Part shown: one piece after another, positions 1-8,974 of the stretch
How the letters are laid out: each line of letters begins with the position of its first letter
Position numbering within the stretch: position 1 is the stretch's first letter
Assembly (NCBI RefSeq): GCF_025263685.1
Contig: NZ_CP092109.1
Span: forward strand, 2,915,001 to 2,979,000
DNA: 64,000 nt
Origin: Geoalkalibacter halelectricus
GTDB taxonomy: Bacteria > Desulfobacterota > Desulfuromonadia > Desulfuromonadales > Geoalkalibacteraceae
Reading direction: 5' to 3'
Notes under the pieces: generated by a model
What the model was told of the DNA's origin: nothing
The model's input: only the letters and a program-made list of their open reading frames with translations
Database searches by the model: none
Position numbers and translations under genes: made by a program

Positions 1-1
1 C

Positions 2-658
2 GAGCTGTTGCTGAGCCGCGAGGATTTCACTCCCGAACAGCGGCGCGAATTTCTCACCTACATTTTCGAGAAGGCCGACGCCCTGGCCGCCATCGTCGAC
101 GATCTTCTCGACCTCAGCCGCATCGAGTCGGGGCGCGAAATCGAGCTGCGCAAGGAACCCAGCGCGCCGGATCAGCTCTTTTTGCCCGTCATTCGCGATT
201 TCCGCCTGCAGCATCCCGACGCCGAGTTCGAGGTCGCCCTGGCGCCCAGCGCCGCCGACTTGCTGGTCGATCGCCGCAAGAGCGCCCAGGTGATGGAAAA
301 CCTGCTGTCCAACGCCGTCAAGTACTCTCCCGGCAAACGGCGGGTCAAGATCAGCGGCTACGCCGAAGGGGCGTATTACCAAGTTCTGGTGCGCGACTGG
401 GGCATGGGCATGACGCCCGAGCAGCAGGCGCGGGTGTTCGAGAAATTCTATCGCGCCGATTCCTCCAATGTGGCCGTCTCCGGAACCGGGCTCGGCATGT
501 CCATCGTCAAGCACATTGTCGAAGCCCACGGCGGGCGCGTCTGGCTCGAGAGCGCCCCCGGCGAGGGCACCAGCGTCTATTTCACCCTGCCTTTGGCCAT
601 CGCCGTTCCTAACTCTCCAGAGCACGCGTCAAGCGCCCGCAGCCTTTCTCCCTCCTGA
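2..658 (+). CDS. Sensor histidine kinase, C-terminal part (cut by window start)
   Basis: The reading frame is open to the left edge, so the N-terminus, sensor region and phospho-accepting histidine lie outside. What remains is the second HisKA helix (VDDLLDLSRIESG) and a complete HATPase_c domain with an N box (ENLLSNAVKYSP), a G1 box (DWGMGM) and a G2 box (GTGLGMSIVKHIVEAHGG). The arrangement resembles PhoR/VicK-type kinases. It would autophosphorylate and pass phosphate to a response regulator that is not visible here. It is followed by a 227-bp gap before the first chemoreceptor, so it is probably not in the chemotaxis transcript. Confidence 0.9.
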   Translation, partial: ELLLSREDFTPEQRREFLTYIFEKADALAAIVDDLLDLSRIESGREIELRKEPSAPDQLFLPVIRDFRLQHPDAEFEVALAPSAADLLVDRRKSAQVMENLLSNAVKYSPGKRRVKISGYAEGAYYQVLVRDWGMGMTPEQQARVFEKFYRADSSNVAVSGTGLGMSIVKHIVEAHGGRVWLESAPGEGTSVYFTLPLAIAVPNSPEHASSARSLSPS

Positions 659-885
659 GTCACTCCCCAGGAAAGCCCTCCCTTTTGTTTTTTTTGTTTT
701 TCGCCCATCTCCCAACTCGTTGAAAAATTATCAAAAAGTTTAACTAGGAGAAAATCAGTCAAAAAATTAATGCGAATAAATGTTGATTTTAAAATTAATT
801 TAAGCTAAGAATGATTCCGTGTGATTTGACGTTGGTGGCATTTGTTTGAAGAGCATCCGCGCTCGACGCGGGAGGGAAGGCGTAA

Positions 886-2118
886 ATGAGAAGATTGTTT
901 CGACAGTGGGATGGCGTCCTGCTCGCCGCGGCAGCGGCGGGCCTTGGCACATTGGCGGTCGCCGCGGGCCTGCTGCTCGGCGGAGCGGGGCTCTTGAGCC
1001 TGGCCGCGGTTGCGGCGACGACTCTGCTCTGGGCGGGTCTGCTTGGCGGCGCGGTGTATAGCCGGCGGCGTCGCGCACAGCAGCAATGGTGGCAGACCAA
1101 CCAGGACCTGGCCGATCTGACCAACCGTACCAAATCCTTGTTCGAGTTTCTGGCCCGCCAATTCAACGGCCAATTTTCCAACATCAAAACCGAAAACGAT
1201 CAGGTACGCACCCTGCTCGCCGACGCCATCGACAAGCTCATCAACAGCTTCACCGGGCTTGAGCAGCAGACCCGCCGCCAGCAGGAGCTGGCCCTGGGAT
1301 TGGCGGGCAAGGGCGGCGGCACCCAGGGTGGTCTGAGTTTCGAGACCTTTCTCAAGGAAATCGACGAAGTGCTCGCGACCTTTACCGACGCCATCGGCCG
1401 TAACAGCGAAATGGCGCGCGGCATGGTCCAGTCCATGGGCGAGACCAGCCGCCAGTTCCAAACCGTGTTGGGGCTGCTCGGCGAAGTCAAGAAAATCGCA
1501 GACCAGACCAATTTGCTCGCTATCAACGCCGCCGTGGAAGCGGCGCGGGCCGGCCAGGCCGGCAAGGGCTTCGCCGTGGTGGCCGAGGAAGTGCGCAACC
1601 TCTCCATCCGCTCCAACCGTTTCAGCGACCAGATCGGCACCTCGGTGGAAGGCATCTCCCAGGCCCTTGCCGACGCGGAGAAAATCGTCAATCAGATGGC
1701 CTCCCAGGATCAGGTCGTGACCGGCGGCGCTCGGCGGCGGGTGGATGCCCTCATGGAGAAAACGCGCGAATTCAACACCAGCGTCGAGGCGTCGGGGCGC
1801 GAAATCAGCGATTCCTCGGAGCGCGTCGCCGGTGAGGTGCGCCACGCCGTGACCTCCCTGCAGTTTCAGGATATGGCCACCCAGGTGCTGGGTACGGTGA
1901 ACAATCGGGTGGAGAATCTCGAAAGTCTGCTGGAGGGGTTGGCGGTTCTTTCGTTGGAAGAGCACCGTGGGGCGGGGCAGGATCTCAGCGAAGAGTGTCG
2001 CAACCGCCTGGAAGACTTCAAGCAGGCCATTGAGGAGGCCGGCCGCCTGCTGGAAAAGGCCAGCCATAACCCCGTGTCGCAAAAAAGCATGGATGAAGGC
2101 GACATCGAACTGTTTTAG
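886..2118 (+). CDS. Short methyl-accepting chemotaxis-type protein without periplasmic domain
   Basis: A 410-residue chemoreceptor-like protein. Residues 9-65 form two closely spaced hydrophobic segments with almost no loop, followed by an Arg-rich stop (YSRRRRAQQ). There is therefore no periplasmic sensor, and no HAMP domain is evident. The rest is a cytoplasmic coiled coil containing the signalling hairpin tip ([18 protein letters not shown]), which contacts CheA and CheW. The C-terminus ends in an acidic-aromatic tail (DEGDIELF). The start is ATG, preceded by a strong GGAGGGAAGG Shine-Dalgarno. It lies upstream of cheY-cheA-cheW and may report an internal or membrane state. Family assignment is firm; the stimulus is unknown. 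Confidence 0.9.
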   Translation: MRRLFRQWDGVLLAAAAAGLGTLAVAAGLLLGGAGLLSLAAVAATTLLWAGLLGGAVYSRRRRAQQQWWQTNQDLADLTNRTKSLFEFLARQFNGQFSNIKTENDQVRTLLADAIDKLINSFTGLEQQTRRQQELALGLAGKGGGTQGGLSFETFLKEIDEVLATFTDAIGRNSEMARGMVQSMGETSRQFQTVLGLLGEVKKIADQTNLLAINAAVEAARAGQAGKGFAVVAEEVRNLSIRSNRFSDQIGTSVEGISQALADAEKIVNQMASQDQVVTGGARRRVDALMEKTREFNTSVEASGREISDSSERVAGEVRHAVTSLQFQDMATQVLGTVNNRVENLESLLEGLAVLSLEEHRGAGQDLSEECRNRLEDFKQAIEEAGRLLEKASHNPVSQKSMDEGDIELF

Positions 2119-2136
2119 ACCCGGTCCACCGTCGGT

Positions 2137-2399
2137 GTAGGGGCGGTGGAACCCCGCCCAGGGCGACGCATGCGTCGCCCCTACGTTAGCCAGTGAAGTT
2201 CTGGAGCGAGGCACAGGGTTGATTCACGAAGAATGCTGATGTAGGGGCGAGGCGCTGCCTCGCCCAGGGCGACCCACCGGGTCGCCCCTACGGTAACCGG
2301 TGACGTTGTGGGAGCAAGGCCCCGGCTTGATTCACGAAGAATGCTGATGTAGGGGCGAGGCGCTGCCTCGCCCTGGGCGACCCACCGGGTCGCCCCCAC
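2137..2399. repeat. Three tandem GTAGGGGCG/CGCCCCTAC palindromic units
   Basis: Three units at about 2137-2184, 2241-2291 and 2349-2399 each begin GTAGGGGCG and end GTCGCCCC(T/C)AC, with an inner CGCCC(A/T)GGGCGAC junction. Each unit can therefore fold as one or two hairpins. The last two lie in a direct repeat with a period of 108 bp that includes TTGATTCACGAAGAATGCTG. The repeats fill the 314-bp gap between the first chemoreceptor gene and cheY, and no gene is seen there. Half-units recur at 26237-26262 and 26741-26766. Confidence 0.85.
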
Positions 2400-2432
2400 C
2401 ACGCAACAAATGTTTCAGGAGGGACAACAACC

Positions 2433-2798
2433 ATGAGCAAACAAATTCTCGCCGTCGATGACTCCCGTTCGATCCTGCAGATGGTGTCATTCACCCTCAA
2501 AGGCGCGGGTTACCAGGTGACCGAGGCCGCCGACGGCCAGGCGGCTTATGATCTGGCGGGCAGCGGCAATTTCAACCTGATCATCACCGACCTCAACATG
2601 CCGCGCATGGACGGCATCACCCTGACGCAGAAGCTGCGCGCCCATCCCAAATACAAATTCACCCCCATTCTGATGCTCACCACCGAGGCCGGCGACGCCT
2701 TCAAGACTCGCGGCAAGGCGGCGGGCGCCACCGGCTGGCTGGTCAAGCCCTTCGACCCGCAGAAGCTGATCGGCGTGGTGAAAAAGGTTCTCGGATAG
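2433..2798 (+). CDS. cheY: CheY-type single-domain response regulator
   Basis: A 121-residue receiver domain with nothing else attached. The acidic pocket D9/D10, the phospho-acceptor D53 (LIITDLNMPRMDG), a Thr-Thr pair in MLTTEA and the conserved Lys in LVKPF are all present, so it should be phosphorylated by CheA. The start is ATG with upstream GGAGGG. It sits directly before the STAS gene and cheA, and is probably the first gene of that operon after the repeat block. The output could be flagellar or pilus motility, or another process; no flagellar gene is in view. Confidence 0.93.
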   Translation: MSKQILAVDDSRSILQMVSFTLKGAGYQVTEAADGQAAYDLAGSGNFNLIITDLNMPRMDGITLTQKLRAHPKYKFTPILMLTTEAGDAFKTRGKAAGATGWLVKPFDPQKLIGVVKKVLG

Positions 2799-2808
2799 GG
2801 GCTGAGTG

Positions 2809-3162
2809 ATGAGCGAATTCCTCTTGACTGAAGAAACCGGGACCGACGGGCGGCCATTGGGCCGTCTGGCCCTGGGCACCGCCCTGACCGTGGCCGAAGC
2901 CGCACCCTTGCGCCTGGCGCTGATGAAGGCTCTCGACTCCTGCGAGGAGTTGGTGCTTGAGGCAGGTGGGGTCGAGGATGTCGATGTGGCTGGTCTGCAG
3001 GCCCTGTGTGCCGTGCATCGCGCCGGCGTCGCCGGAGTGCGCAAAATTCGCCTTACTGGGCTCGACGCCGGCCCTTGGCCGGAGATGCTGCGCGTTTCCG
3101 GTTTTTTGCGCCATGAAGCCTGTCCAGCGTCCAATGACCGCAAGAACTGTCTCTGGCTGTGA
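2809..3162 (+). CDS. STAS-domain protein in the chemotaxis operon
   Basis: About 117 residues resembling a STAS (anti-sigma factor antagonist-like) domain: a beta strand, a helix, then VEDVDVAGLQALCAVHRAG, the position where the phosphorylatable Ser lies in SpoIIAA-type proteins. Here DVDVAGLQ replaces the usual DSSGLG, so the canonical Ser is missing. A GTG three bases upstream could also start translation; ATG at 2809 is preferred. It lies 10 bp after cheY and 36 bp before cheA. STAS proteins occur in some chemosensory clusters; the role here is inferred only from neighbours. Confidence 0.75.
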   Translation: MSEFLLTEETGTDGRPLGRLALGTALTVAEAAPLRLALMKALDSCEELVLEAGGVEDVDVAGLQALCAVHRAGVAGVRKIRLTGLDAGPWPEMLRVSGFLRHEACPASNDRKNCLWL

Positions 3163-3198
3163 CGCAATGCAATCCGAGAATATGAGGGGCCTGCCGCC

Positions 3199-5307
3199 AT
3201 GAGTGAACGACCCAACGACGCCTTTCGTGAAGAAGCCTATGAGTTGCTCATCGAGCTGGAAACCTCTCTGCTCGAGCTTGAGGACAATCCCCGCGACATG
3301 GATGTCGTCGGGCGCGTGTTTCGCGCCATGCACACCATCAAAGGCTCGGGTGCCATGTTCGGCTTCGACGAGATTTCCGCCTTCACCCATGAGATCGAGA
3401 CGGTTTTCGACCTGGTGCGCAACGGCGATATTCCCGTGACCAAGGAAATGGTCGACCAGTGCCTGTTGGCCCGCGACCAGATCAAGGCCATGCTCGACGA
3501 GGCGGGCGGCGGCCCGGTGGTCGACCGCTCCCAGACCGCCCAATTGGCAGCGGCTTTTCGTGCGTTTCTGCCCGAGACCGAAACCGAACAGTCGTCTCTA
3601 CCCGCAGTAGCGCAGAACCAGGCCGAACAAGGCGAAACCCGCACCTGGCGCATCCGCTTTCGCCCCGCGCCGGATATCTTCGCCAACGGCACCAATCCCC
3701 TCTCCCTGCTGCGCGAACTCTGCGAACTGGGCGAGGCGCGGGTGGTGGCCCAGACCGATCTCATTCCGACCATCGACGACCTCAATCCCGAGGCCTGCTA
3801 CCTGTACTGGGACATCATCCTGACGACCAGGGCCGATCGCAACGCCATCGCCGACGTCTTCATCTTTGTCGAGGATGACTGCGAACTCAGCATCACGGCC
3901 ATCGACGAAGGCGGGTGCCTGGATGACGGCGAGAGCCGCAAGCGGCTCGGCGAAATTCTCGTCGAGCGCGGCGATCTCAAGGAAGATGACCTTGAACGGG
4001 TGCTCGCCGCGCGCAAGCGCCTGGGCGAAGTGCTGGTGGACGACGGCCTGGTCAAGCCCGGCGCGGTGGCGGCGGCCCTGGCCGAGCAGCAGGCGCTGGA
4101 AAAACAGCGCGGCAATCGTCCCCCGGCCGATGCGGCATCGAGCCTGAGGGTGCCCGCCGAGCGTCTCGACAAGCTGGTCGATCTGGTCGGCGAGTTGGTC
4201 ACCGTGCAGTCGCGCCTGTCGCAGACCGCCGCCGGTCGCGAGGACGCAACCCTCACCGCCGTTTCCGAAGAGGTCGAGCGGCTGGTGGAAGAGCTGCGCG
4301 ATCTGACCCTCAATATCCGTATGCTGCCCATCGGCACCACCTTCAGCAAGTTCAAGCGTCTGGTGCGCGACCTCGCGCGCGATCTCGGCAAGGAGATCGA
4401 GCTGGAAACCTCGGGCGCCGACACCGAGCTGGACAAAACCGTCATCGAGCGTCTCAACGATCCCCTGGTGCACATCATCCGCAACAGCATCGACCACGGC
4501 ATCGAGATGCCCGACCTTCGCCAGGTGGCGGGCAAGCCGCGTCAGGGCACCATCCATCTGGCCGCCATGCATTCGGGCGACAGTGTGGTCATCGAGATCC
4601 GCGACGACGGCAAGGGCCTCGACCGCGACGCCATCCGCGCCAAGGCCATCGCCAAGGGCCTCATGGGTGAAAATGACGAGCTGCCAGACAACGAGCTGTT
4701 TCAGTTCATCTTCGGCGCCGGATTTTCCACCGCCCAGAGCGTGACCAATGTTTCGGGGCGCGGCGTGGGCATGGACGTAGTGCGCCGCGCCATCGAGGCG
4801 CTGCGCGGCGCCATCGACATCCGCAGCGACAAGGGTCGCGGCACCACCATCCGCGTGCGCATCCCCCTGACCCTGGCCATCATCGAGAGCCTGCTGGTGG
4901 GCATCGGCAAGGATCGTTTCGTGCTGCCCCTGTCCCTGGTCGAGGAATGCATCGAACTCACCGAGAAGGATGTGGCCGCCGCCCACGGGCGCAACCTGGT
5001 GCGGGTGCGCGATCAACTGGTGCCCTATCTGCCCCTGCGCCGCTGGTTCGACATTCAGGGCGAGCGTCCCGCCATCGAGCAGGTGGTCATCACCACCCTC
5101 GAAGGTCGCCGCGTGGGTTTCGTGGTCGATCAGGTCATCGGCGAGCACCAGACGGTGATTAAATCCCTGGGACGCATGTACCGCGACGCGGAGGGCATCT
5201 CCGGCGCCACCATCCTCGGCGACGGCAGCGTGGCGTTGATTCTCGACGTACCCCAACTGGTGCAGGGAGCGGAACAGGAAGAGAAGTCGGCGACGCAGGG
5301 TTTGTAA
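3199..5307 (+). CDS. cheA: Chemotaxis histidine kinase CheA
   Basis: A 702-residue CheA. Residues 1-105 form the HPt/P1 domain with phospho-accepting H45 (AMHTIKGSG). Residues about 150-245 form a P2-like domain. Residues 252-308 contain two RLGEILV/RLGEVLV repeats resembling halves of an MshEN/GspE N-terminal domain, which is not usual in CheA. The dimerisation domain starts near 313, and the HATPase near 410-555 has an N box (HIIRNSIDHGIE) and a G box (GRGVGMDVV). The CheW-like P5 domain occupies about 556-695. It phosphorylates CheY, CheB and probably the extra receivers in this operon, in complexes with the MCPs and CheW. Confidence 0.96.
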   Translation: MSERPNDAFREEAYELLIELETSLLELEDNPRDMDVVGRVFRAMHTIKGSGAMFGFDEISAFTHEIETVFDLVRNGDIPVTKEMVDQCLLARDQIKAMLDEAGGGPVVDRSQTAQLAAAFRAFLPETETEQSSLPAVAQNQAEQGETRTWRIRFRPAPDIFANGTNPLSLLRELCELGEARVVAQTDLIPTIDDLNPEACYLYWDIILTTRADRNAIADVFIFVEDDCELSITAIDEGGCLDDGESRKRLGEILVERGDLKEDDLERVLAARKRLGEVLVDDGLVKPGAVAAALAEQQALEKQRGNRPPADAASSLRVPAERLDKLVDLVGELVTVQSRLSQTAAGREDATLTAVSEEVERLVEELRDLTLNIRMLPIGTTFSKFKRLVRDLARDLGKEIELETSGADTELDKTVIERLNDPLVHIIRNSIDHGIEMPDLRQVAGKPRQGTIHLAAMHSGDSVVIEIRDDGKGLDRDAIRAKAIAKGLMGENDELPDNELFQFIFGAGFSTAQSVTNVSGRGVGMDVVRRAIEALRGAIDIRSDKGRGTTIRVRIPLTLAIIESLLVGIGKDRFVLPLSLVEECIELTEKDVAAAHGRNLVRVRDQLVPYLPLRRWFDIQGERPAIEQVVITTLEGRRVGFVVDQVIGEHQTVIKSLGRMYRDAEGISGATILGDGSVALILDVPQLVQGAEQEEKSATQGL

Positions 5308-5340
5308 CAACGGACCACGGACAACGGACCACGGACAGAA
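5307..5340. repeat. Heptamer-type tract between cheA and cheW
   Basis: Four consecutive 7-mers of the form GGACCAC / GGACAAC / GGACCAC / GGACAGA follow the cheA stop codon. The last leads straight into the AGGAAGG Shine-Dalgarno of cheW. It belongs to the same 7-bp-period family seen at 9852, 11429, 17629, 20005 and 24368, although its bases differ slightly. Confidence 0.65.
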
Positions 5341-5354
5341 AGGAAGGTATAACC

Positions 5355-5858
5355 TTGAGCGAGGACGTCTGCAACGAAACCAATCAGTATCTGACCTTCA
5401 AGCTGGACGAGGAAATTTTCGCCCTGGGCATCGCCAAGGTGCGCGAGGTGCTCGACTTCACCGCCATCACCAAGGTGCCCAAAACGCCTGATTTCATGCG
5501 CGGGGTGATCAACGTGCGCGGCGGAGTGGTGCCGGTCATCGATTTGCGCGTCAAGTTCGGCATGGCGCCCACGCCGCAGACGGTCAACACCTGCATCATC
5601 ATCGTCGAGATCGCCATGGAGGGTGAAACCACCATACTCGGGGTGCTCGCCGATCAGGTCGAGGAGGTGCTCGATCTCGATCCCGCCCAGATCGAACCGG
5701 CGCCGCGCATCGGCACGCGCCTACGCACCGAGTTCATCAAGGGCATGGGCAAGCGCGACGAGCAGTTCATCATCATTCTCGATATCGACCGGGTGTTCAG
5801 CGGTGAGGAGTTGGCGAAGGTGAGCGGCGGAGAAGAATTGGCGCAAGGGGTGGGGTAG
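5355..5858 (+). CDS. cheW: Chemotaxis coupling protein CheW
   Basis: A 167-residue single-domain CheW with the typical pattern: TFKLDEEIFALGIAKVREVL, then PDFMRGVINVRGGVVPVIDL, then an LGVLADQVEEVLDL stretch. It bridges CheA to the receptor tips. Translation appears to start at TTG, because a good AGGAAGG Shine-Dalgarno lies 8 bp upstream and no ATG is placed before the conserved start of the domain. It follows cheA after a 47-bp gap that holds a heptamer repeat tract, and is 56 bp before the next MCP. Confidence 0.95.
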   Translation: MSEDVCNETNQYLTFKLDEEIFALGIAKVREVLDFTAITKVPKTPDFMRGVINVRGGVVPVIDLRVKFGMAPTPQTVNTCIIIVEIAMEGETTILGVLADQVEEVLDLDPAQIEPAPRIGTRLRTEFIKGMGKRDEQFIIILDIDRVFSGEELAKVSGGEELAQGVG

Positions 5859-5914
5859 TTCGGACGTTTCATAGTGCATTTTTCAAGAGGGATTAAGGGG
5901 AAGGGAAAAAGACC

Positions 5915-7990
5915 ATGAAGAATCTCAAACTGGGAGTCAAGTTAACCTGCGGATTTGTCTTAGTTGCATTGATCACCCTGGCCGTGGGGATCATCGGCTG
6001 GCGCGGGGTGGACAACCTCGATCGCCATCTGACCGAGGTCGGCGAGGTGCGCATGCCCAGCGTCCAGAGCCTGCTCGATTTGGACGCTGCCTCGGGCGAC
6101 ATCATGATGGCCCAGCGCTCGCTGCTCAACCCGCGCATGCCCATGGAGGATCGCGCCCGTCAGTATCAGAACATCGAGCGTGCCTTTCAACGTATCCAAG
6201 CGGCCGTCGATGTTTATGCGCCCTTGCCGCAAACTGCCGAGGAGGAAGCCATCTGGCGTCAGTTCGTGCCGGTCTGGGAGGATTTCCGCCGCCAGAATGA
6301 TGAATTCATGCGCATGTCGCGTGAACTCGAAGGCACGGGCGTCCTCAACCCTGTGCTGTTGCGCGCCGAGTTGCAGCAGTTCCGCGCCGATCATCATGAA
6401 CTCATGGGGCGGGTGATGACCATGATCCGCACTGGTCAGCCGTTTCGCGGCGGCGATGACCATACCGCATGCAATTTTGGACGTTGGTTGAGCACCTTTC
6501 AGACCGACAATGCGCAGATTCGCGAAATCCTCGCCGGGGTCAACGACAATCACGGGCCCTTTCACCAGGGCATCGCCCGCGCTCAGCAACGCGTTCTTGC
6601 CGGTGACCAGCGCGGCGCGGAGGAAATTCTGACCGCGACGATCATTCCCGGTGCCCAAGGTACCTTTGAACGCTTCGATCGCATGCTGGCCGAGGCCGCG
6701 CGTGCGGAGGCTCTCTATGCCGCCATGGAGGCCCAGGCCATGGGTGCCTCGCGGGCACGCTACGATGAAGCCATGGATCTTTTGGCCAGAATCATTCACA
6801 TCAACGAAGAAGTGGCGGCTGAGGCGGTGGTCGTTGCCCACCAGGAAGCCGCGCGGGCTGAGGCACTGGCGGCCGGTGGAGCGGCCGTCGGTGTCGTGCT
6901 GGCCTTGGCTCTCGGGTTTTTCCTCACCCGCATCATCACCCGCCCCATCATCCAGGGCGTGGCCTTCGCGCAAACCGTTGCCGAGGGGGATTTGAGCAAG
7001 CAGCTCGACATCGACCAAAAAGACGAGATCGGCCAGTTGGCTTCGGCCTTGAACGGCATGGTGGAAAAGCTGCGCGACGTGGTGTCCGACGTGCGTGGGT
7101 CGGCGGACAATGTGGCCTCGGGCTCCCAACAGCTCTCGGCGAGCAGCGAGGAGATGAGCCAGGGTGCCACCGAGCAGGCCGCGGCCGCCGAGGAGGCCTC
7201 AAGCTCCATGGAGCAGATGGCGGCCAACATCCGCCAGAACGCCGACAACGCCATGCAGACGGAAAAAATCGCCGCCAAGAGCGCCCAGGACGCCCGCGAG
7301 GGCGGGGACGCCGTGGGTAAGACCGTGGCGGCCATGAAGCAGATCGCCGACAAGATTTCCATCGTCGAGGAGATCGCCCGCCAGACCAACCTGCTGGCCT
7401 TGAACGCCGCCATCGAAGCGGCGCGCGCCGGCGAGCACGGCAAGGGCTTCGCGGTGGTGGCCGCCGAGGTGCGCAAACTGGCCGAACGCAGCCAGACGGC
7501 GGCGGCCGAGATCAGCGAGCTGTCGGGATCGAGCGTTGAAATCGCCGAAGCCGCGGGCAAGATGCTCGCGCAGATGGTGCCCGACATCCAGAAAACCGCC
7601 GAGCTGGTGCAGGAGATCGCCGCCGCGAGCAAGGAGCAGGACGCCGGTGCCGAGCAGGTCAACAAGGCCATCCAGCAGCTCGATCAGGTGATCCAGCAGA
7701 ACGCCTCGGCCTCCGAGGAGATGGCGAGTACCTCGGAAGAACTCTCCAGCCAGGCCGAGCAACTCCAACAGGCCATCGCCTTCTTCAAGGTCGACGGCGG
7801 CGCCCACGCCACGGTGCGCGCTGGCAAGCCCCAGCCCCGCCCCCCGGCGCCCAAGGCCATCACCCACGCCGCGCCGGTGAAAAAAGCCGCGCCCAAACCG
7901 GCCAAGGACGCCGCTTGGGGCAAGAGCGGCGTGGCCCTGGACATGGGCGCCAAGAACGACAAGCTCGATGAGGAATTCGAGCGTTATTGA
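5915..7990 (+). CDS. Methyl-accepting chemotaxis protein with CZB-like periplasmic region
   Basis: A 691-residue transmembrane receptor. TM1 is near residues 8-28 and TM2 near 318-338 ([17 protein letters not shown]), followed by HAMP (about 340-395) and the signalling domain with the tip [20 protein letters not shown] near 490-510. The region between the two TM segments is mainly helical. It contains a 3-His/1-Cys signature of chemoreceptor zinc-binding (CZB) domains: His near 160, then H183 and C186 in [11 protein letters not shown], then H213 and H217 in NDNHGPFHQ. If correct, the metal site is periplasmic. A Pro/Ala-rich linker precedes the C-terminal tail DEEFERY. It lies between cheW and cheR and is the likely dedicated receptor of this pathway. 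Confidence 0.92.
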   Translation: MKNLKLGVKLTCGFVLVALITLAVGIIGWRGVDNLDRHLTEVGEVRMPSVQSLLDLDAASGDIMMAQRSLLNPRMPMEDRARQYQNIERAFQRIQAAVDVYAPLPQTAEEEAIWRQFVPVWEDFRRQNDEFMRMSRELEGTGVLNPVLLRAELQQFRADHHELMGRVMTMIRTGQPFRGGDDHTACNFGRWLSTFQTDNAQIREILAGVNDNHGPFHQGIARAQQRVLAGDQRGAEEILTATIIPGAQGTFERFDRMLAEAARAEALYAAMEAQAMGASRARYDEAMDLLARIIHINEEVAAEAVVVAHQEAARAEALAAGGAAVGVVLALALGFFLTRIITRPIIQGVAFAQTVAEGDLSKQLDIDQKDEIGQLASALNGMVEKLRDVVSDVRGSADNVASGSQQLSASSEEMSQGATEQAAAAEEASSSMEQMAANIRQNADNAMQTEKIAAKSAQDAREGGDAVGKTVAAMKQIADKISIVEEIARQTNLLALNAAIEAARAGEHGKGFAVVAAEVRKLAERSQTAAAEISELSGSSVEIAEAAGKMLAQMVPDIQKTAELVQEIAAASKEQDAGAEQVNKAIQQLDQVIQQNASASEEMASTSEELSSQAEQLQQAIAFFKVDGGAHATVRAGKPQPRPPAPKAITHAAPVKKAAPKPAKDAAWGKSGVALDMGAKNDKLDEEFERY

Positions 7991-8007
7991 GAAAAAAATG
8001 GATGAAC

Positions 8008-8093
8008 TTTCACCGCGGAGAACGCTGAGAGCGCAAAGAAAGCATGAAGGCGTCTTTCCTCCGCGCTCTTGGCGTCCTCTGCGGTGAGAAAAG
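8008..8093. repeat. CACCGCGGAG-type intergenic palindrome (copy 1)
   Basis: Left arm TTTCACCGCGGAGAACGC..AGCGCAAAGAAA and right arm TTTCCTCCGCGCTC..TCTGCGGTGAGAA are imperfect reverse complements separated by about 12 bp. Similar elements occur at 16141-16332, 21422-21542 and 22690-22803. It separates the MCP gene from cheR. An in-frame ATG at 8044 inside this element would extend CheR by 29 residues, but those residues are the translated repeat and are unlikely to be real. Confidence 0.75.
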
Positions 8094-8130
8094 GTTTCTC
8101 GGATCTATCTTTATTGATTCAGTGTGTGCC

Positions 8131-8967
8131 ATGGCCCTAACCGATCAGGATTTTAAAAAACTCTGCGCCTTCATCTACGAGCATGTCGGCATCAAGATGT
8201 CCGACGTCAAGCGCACCATGCTCGAAGGCCGCTTGCAGAAACGTCTGCGCGTCCTGGGGTTGGCCGACCATCGCGCCTATTGCGAATTTCTTTTCAGCGC
8301 GGCGGGGCAGGAGCAGGAGTTGGTGCACATGATCGATGTGGTCACCACCAACAAGACCGATTTTTTCCGCGAGCCGGCGCATTTCAATTTTCTGGCCCGC
8401 GAAGTGCTACCGCAACTCGCGGCGCAGTACGGCAGGGGCAACGGTCGTAAAATCAGGTTCTGGAGCGCCGGTTGCTCGACGGGCGAGGAGCCCTACACCC
8501 TGGCCATGGTGCTGCGCGAATTTCAGGAGGAGCGGGCGCAAGAGCGCGTCGACTTCGACATCTTCGCCAGCGACATTTCCACCCGGGTGCTCGAGCATGC
8601 GCGGCGCGCGGTGTACAGCGAGGAGCGCATCGGACCCGTTCCGCCCCTGTTGCGCAAGAAATATCTGCTGCGCAGCCGCGACCCCAAGTCCGGCCTGGTG
8701 CGCATGGGTCCGGCGCTGCGCGCCATGCTGCGGTTCGGGCGCATCAACTTCATGGATGAGGATTTCGGTCTTCAGGAGCGTTTTCAGGTGGTGTTCTGTC
8801 GCAACGTCATCATCTATTTCGACAAGCCGACCCAGGAGCGCCTCATGCACAAGTTCTGCCGCCATCTTGACCGGGGTGGATATCTGTTTCTCGGCCATTC
8901 CGAGTCCTTGCATGGTTTTGACGTACCGCTGACGCAGGTCGCGCCGACGGTTTATCGGAGGCAATGA
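8131..8967 (+). CDS. cheR: Chemoreceptor glutamate methyltransferase CheR
   Basis: A 278-residue CheR. The N-terminal helical domain (DFKKLCAFIYEHVGIKM..) is followed by the SAM-binding domain with VTTNKTDFFREPAHF, the glycine-rich motif FWSAGCSTGEEPYTLAM, and a late FCRNVIIYFDKPTQ motif ending LFLGHSESL. It methylates glutamates of the MCPs using SAM, opposing CheB. I place the start at ATG 8131 (MALTDQDFKKL), because the in-frame upstream codons translate a repeated palindrome. The Shine-Dalgarno at 8131 is weak. It ends 7 bp before the next response regulator. Confidence 0.94.
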   Translation: MALTDQDFKKLCAFIYEHVGIKMSDVKRTMLEGRLQKRLRVLGLADHRAYCEFLFSAAGQEQELVHMIDVVTTNKTDFFREPAHFNFLAREVLPQLAAQYGRGNGRKIRFWSAGCSTGEEPYTLAMVLREFQEERAQERVDFDIFASDISTRVLEHARRAVYSEERIGPVPPLLRKKYLLRSRDPKSGLVRMGPALRAMLRFGRINFMDEDFGLQERFQVVFCRNVIIYFDKPTQERLMHKFCRHLDRGGYLFLGHSESLHGFDVPLTQVAPTVYRRQ

Positions 8968-8974
8968 AAAGGTC

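Noticed and set aside
8044-8130. N-terminal extension of CheR
   Set aside because: These codons translate a repeated palindrome found at three other intergenic sites; the conserved protein begins at 8131.
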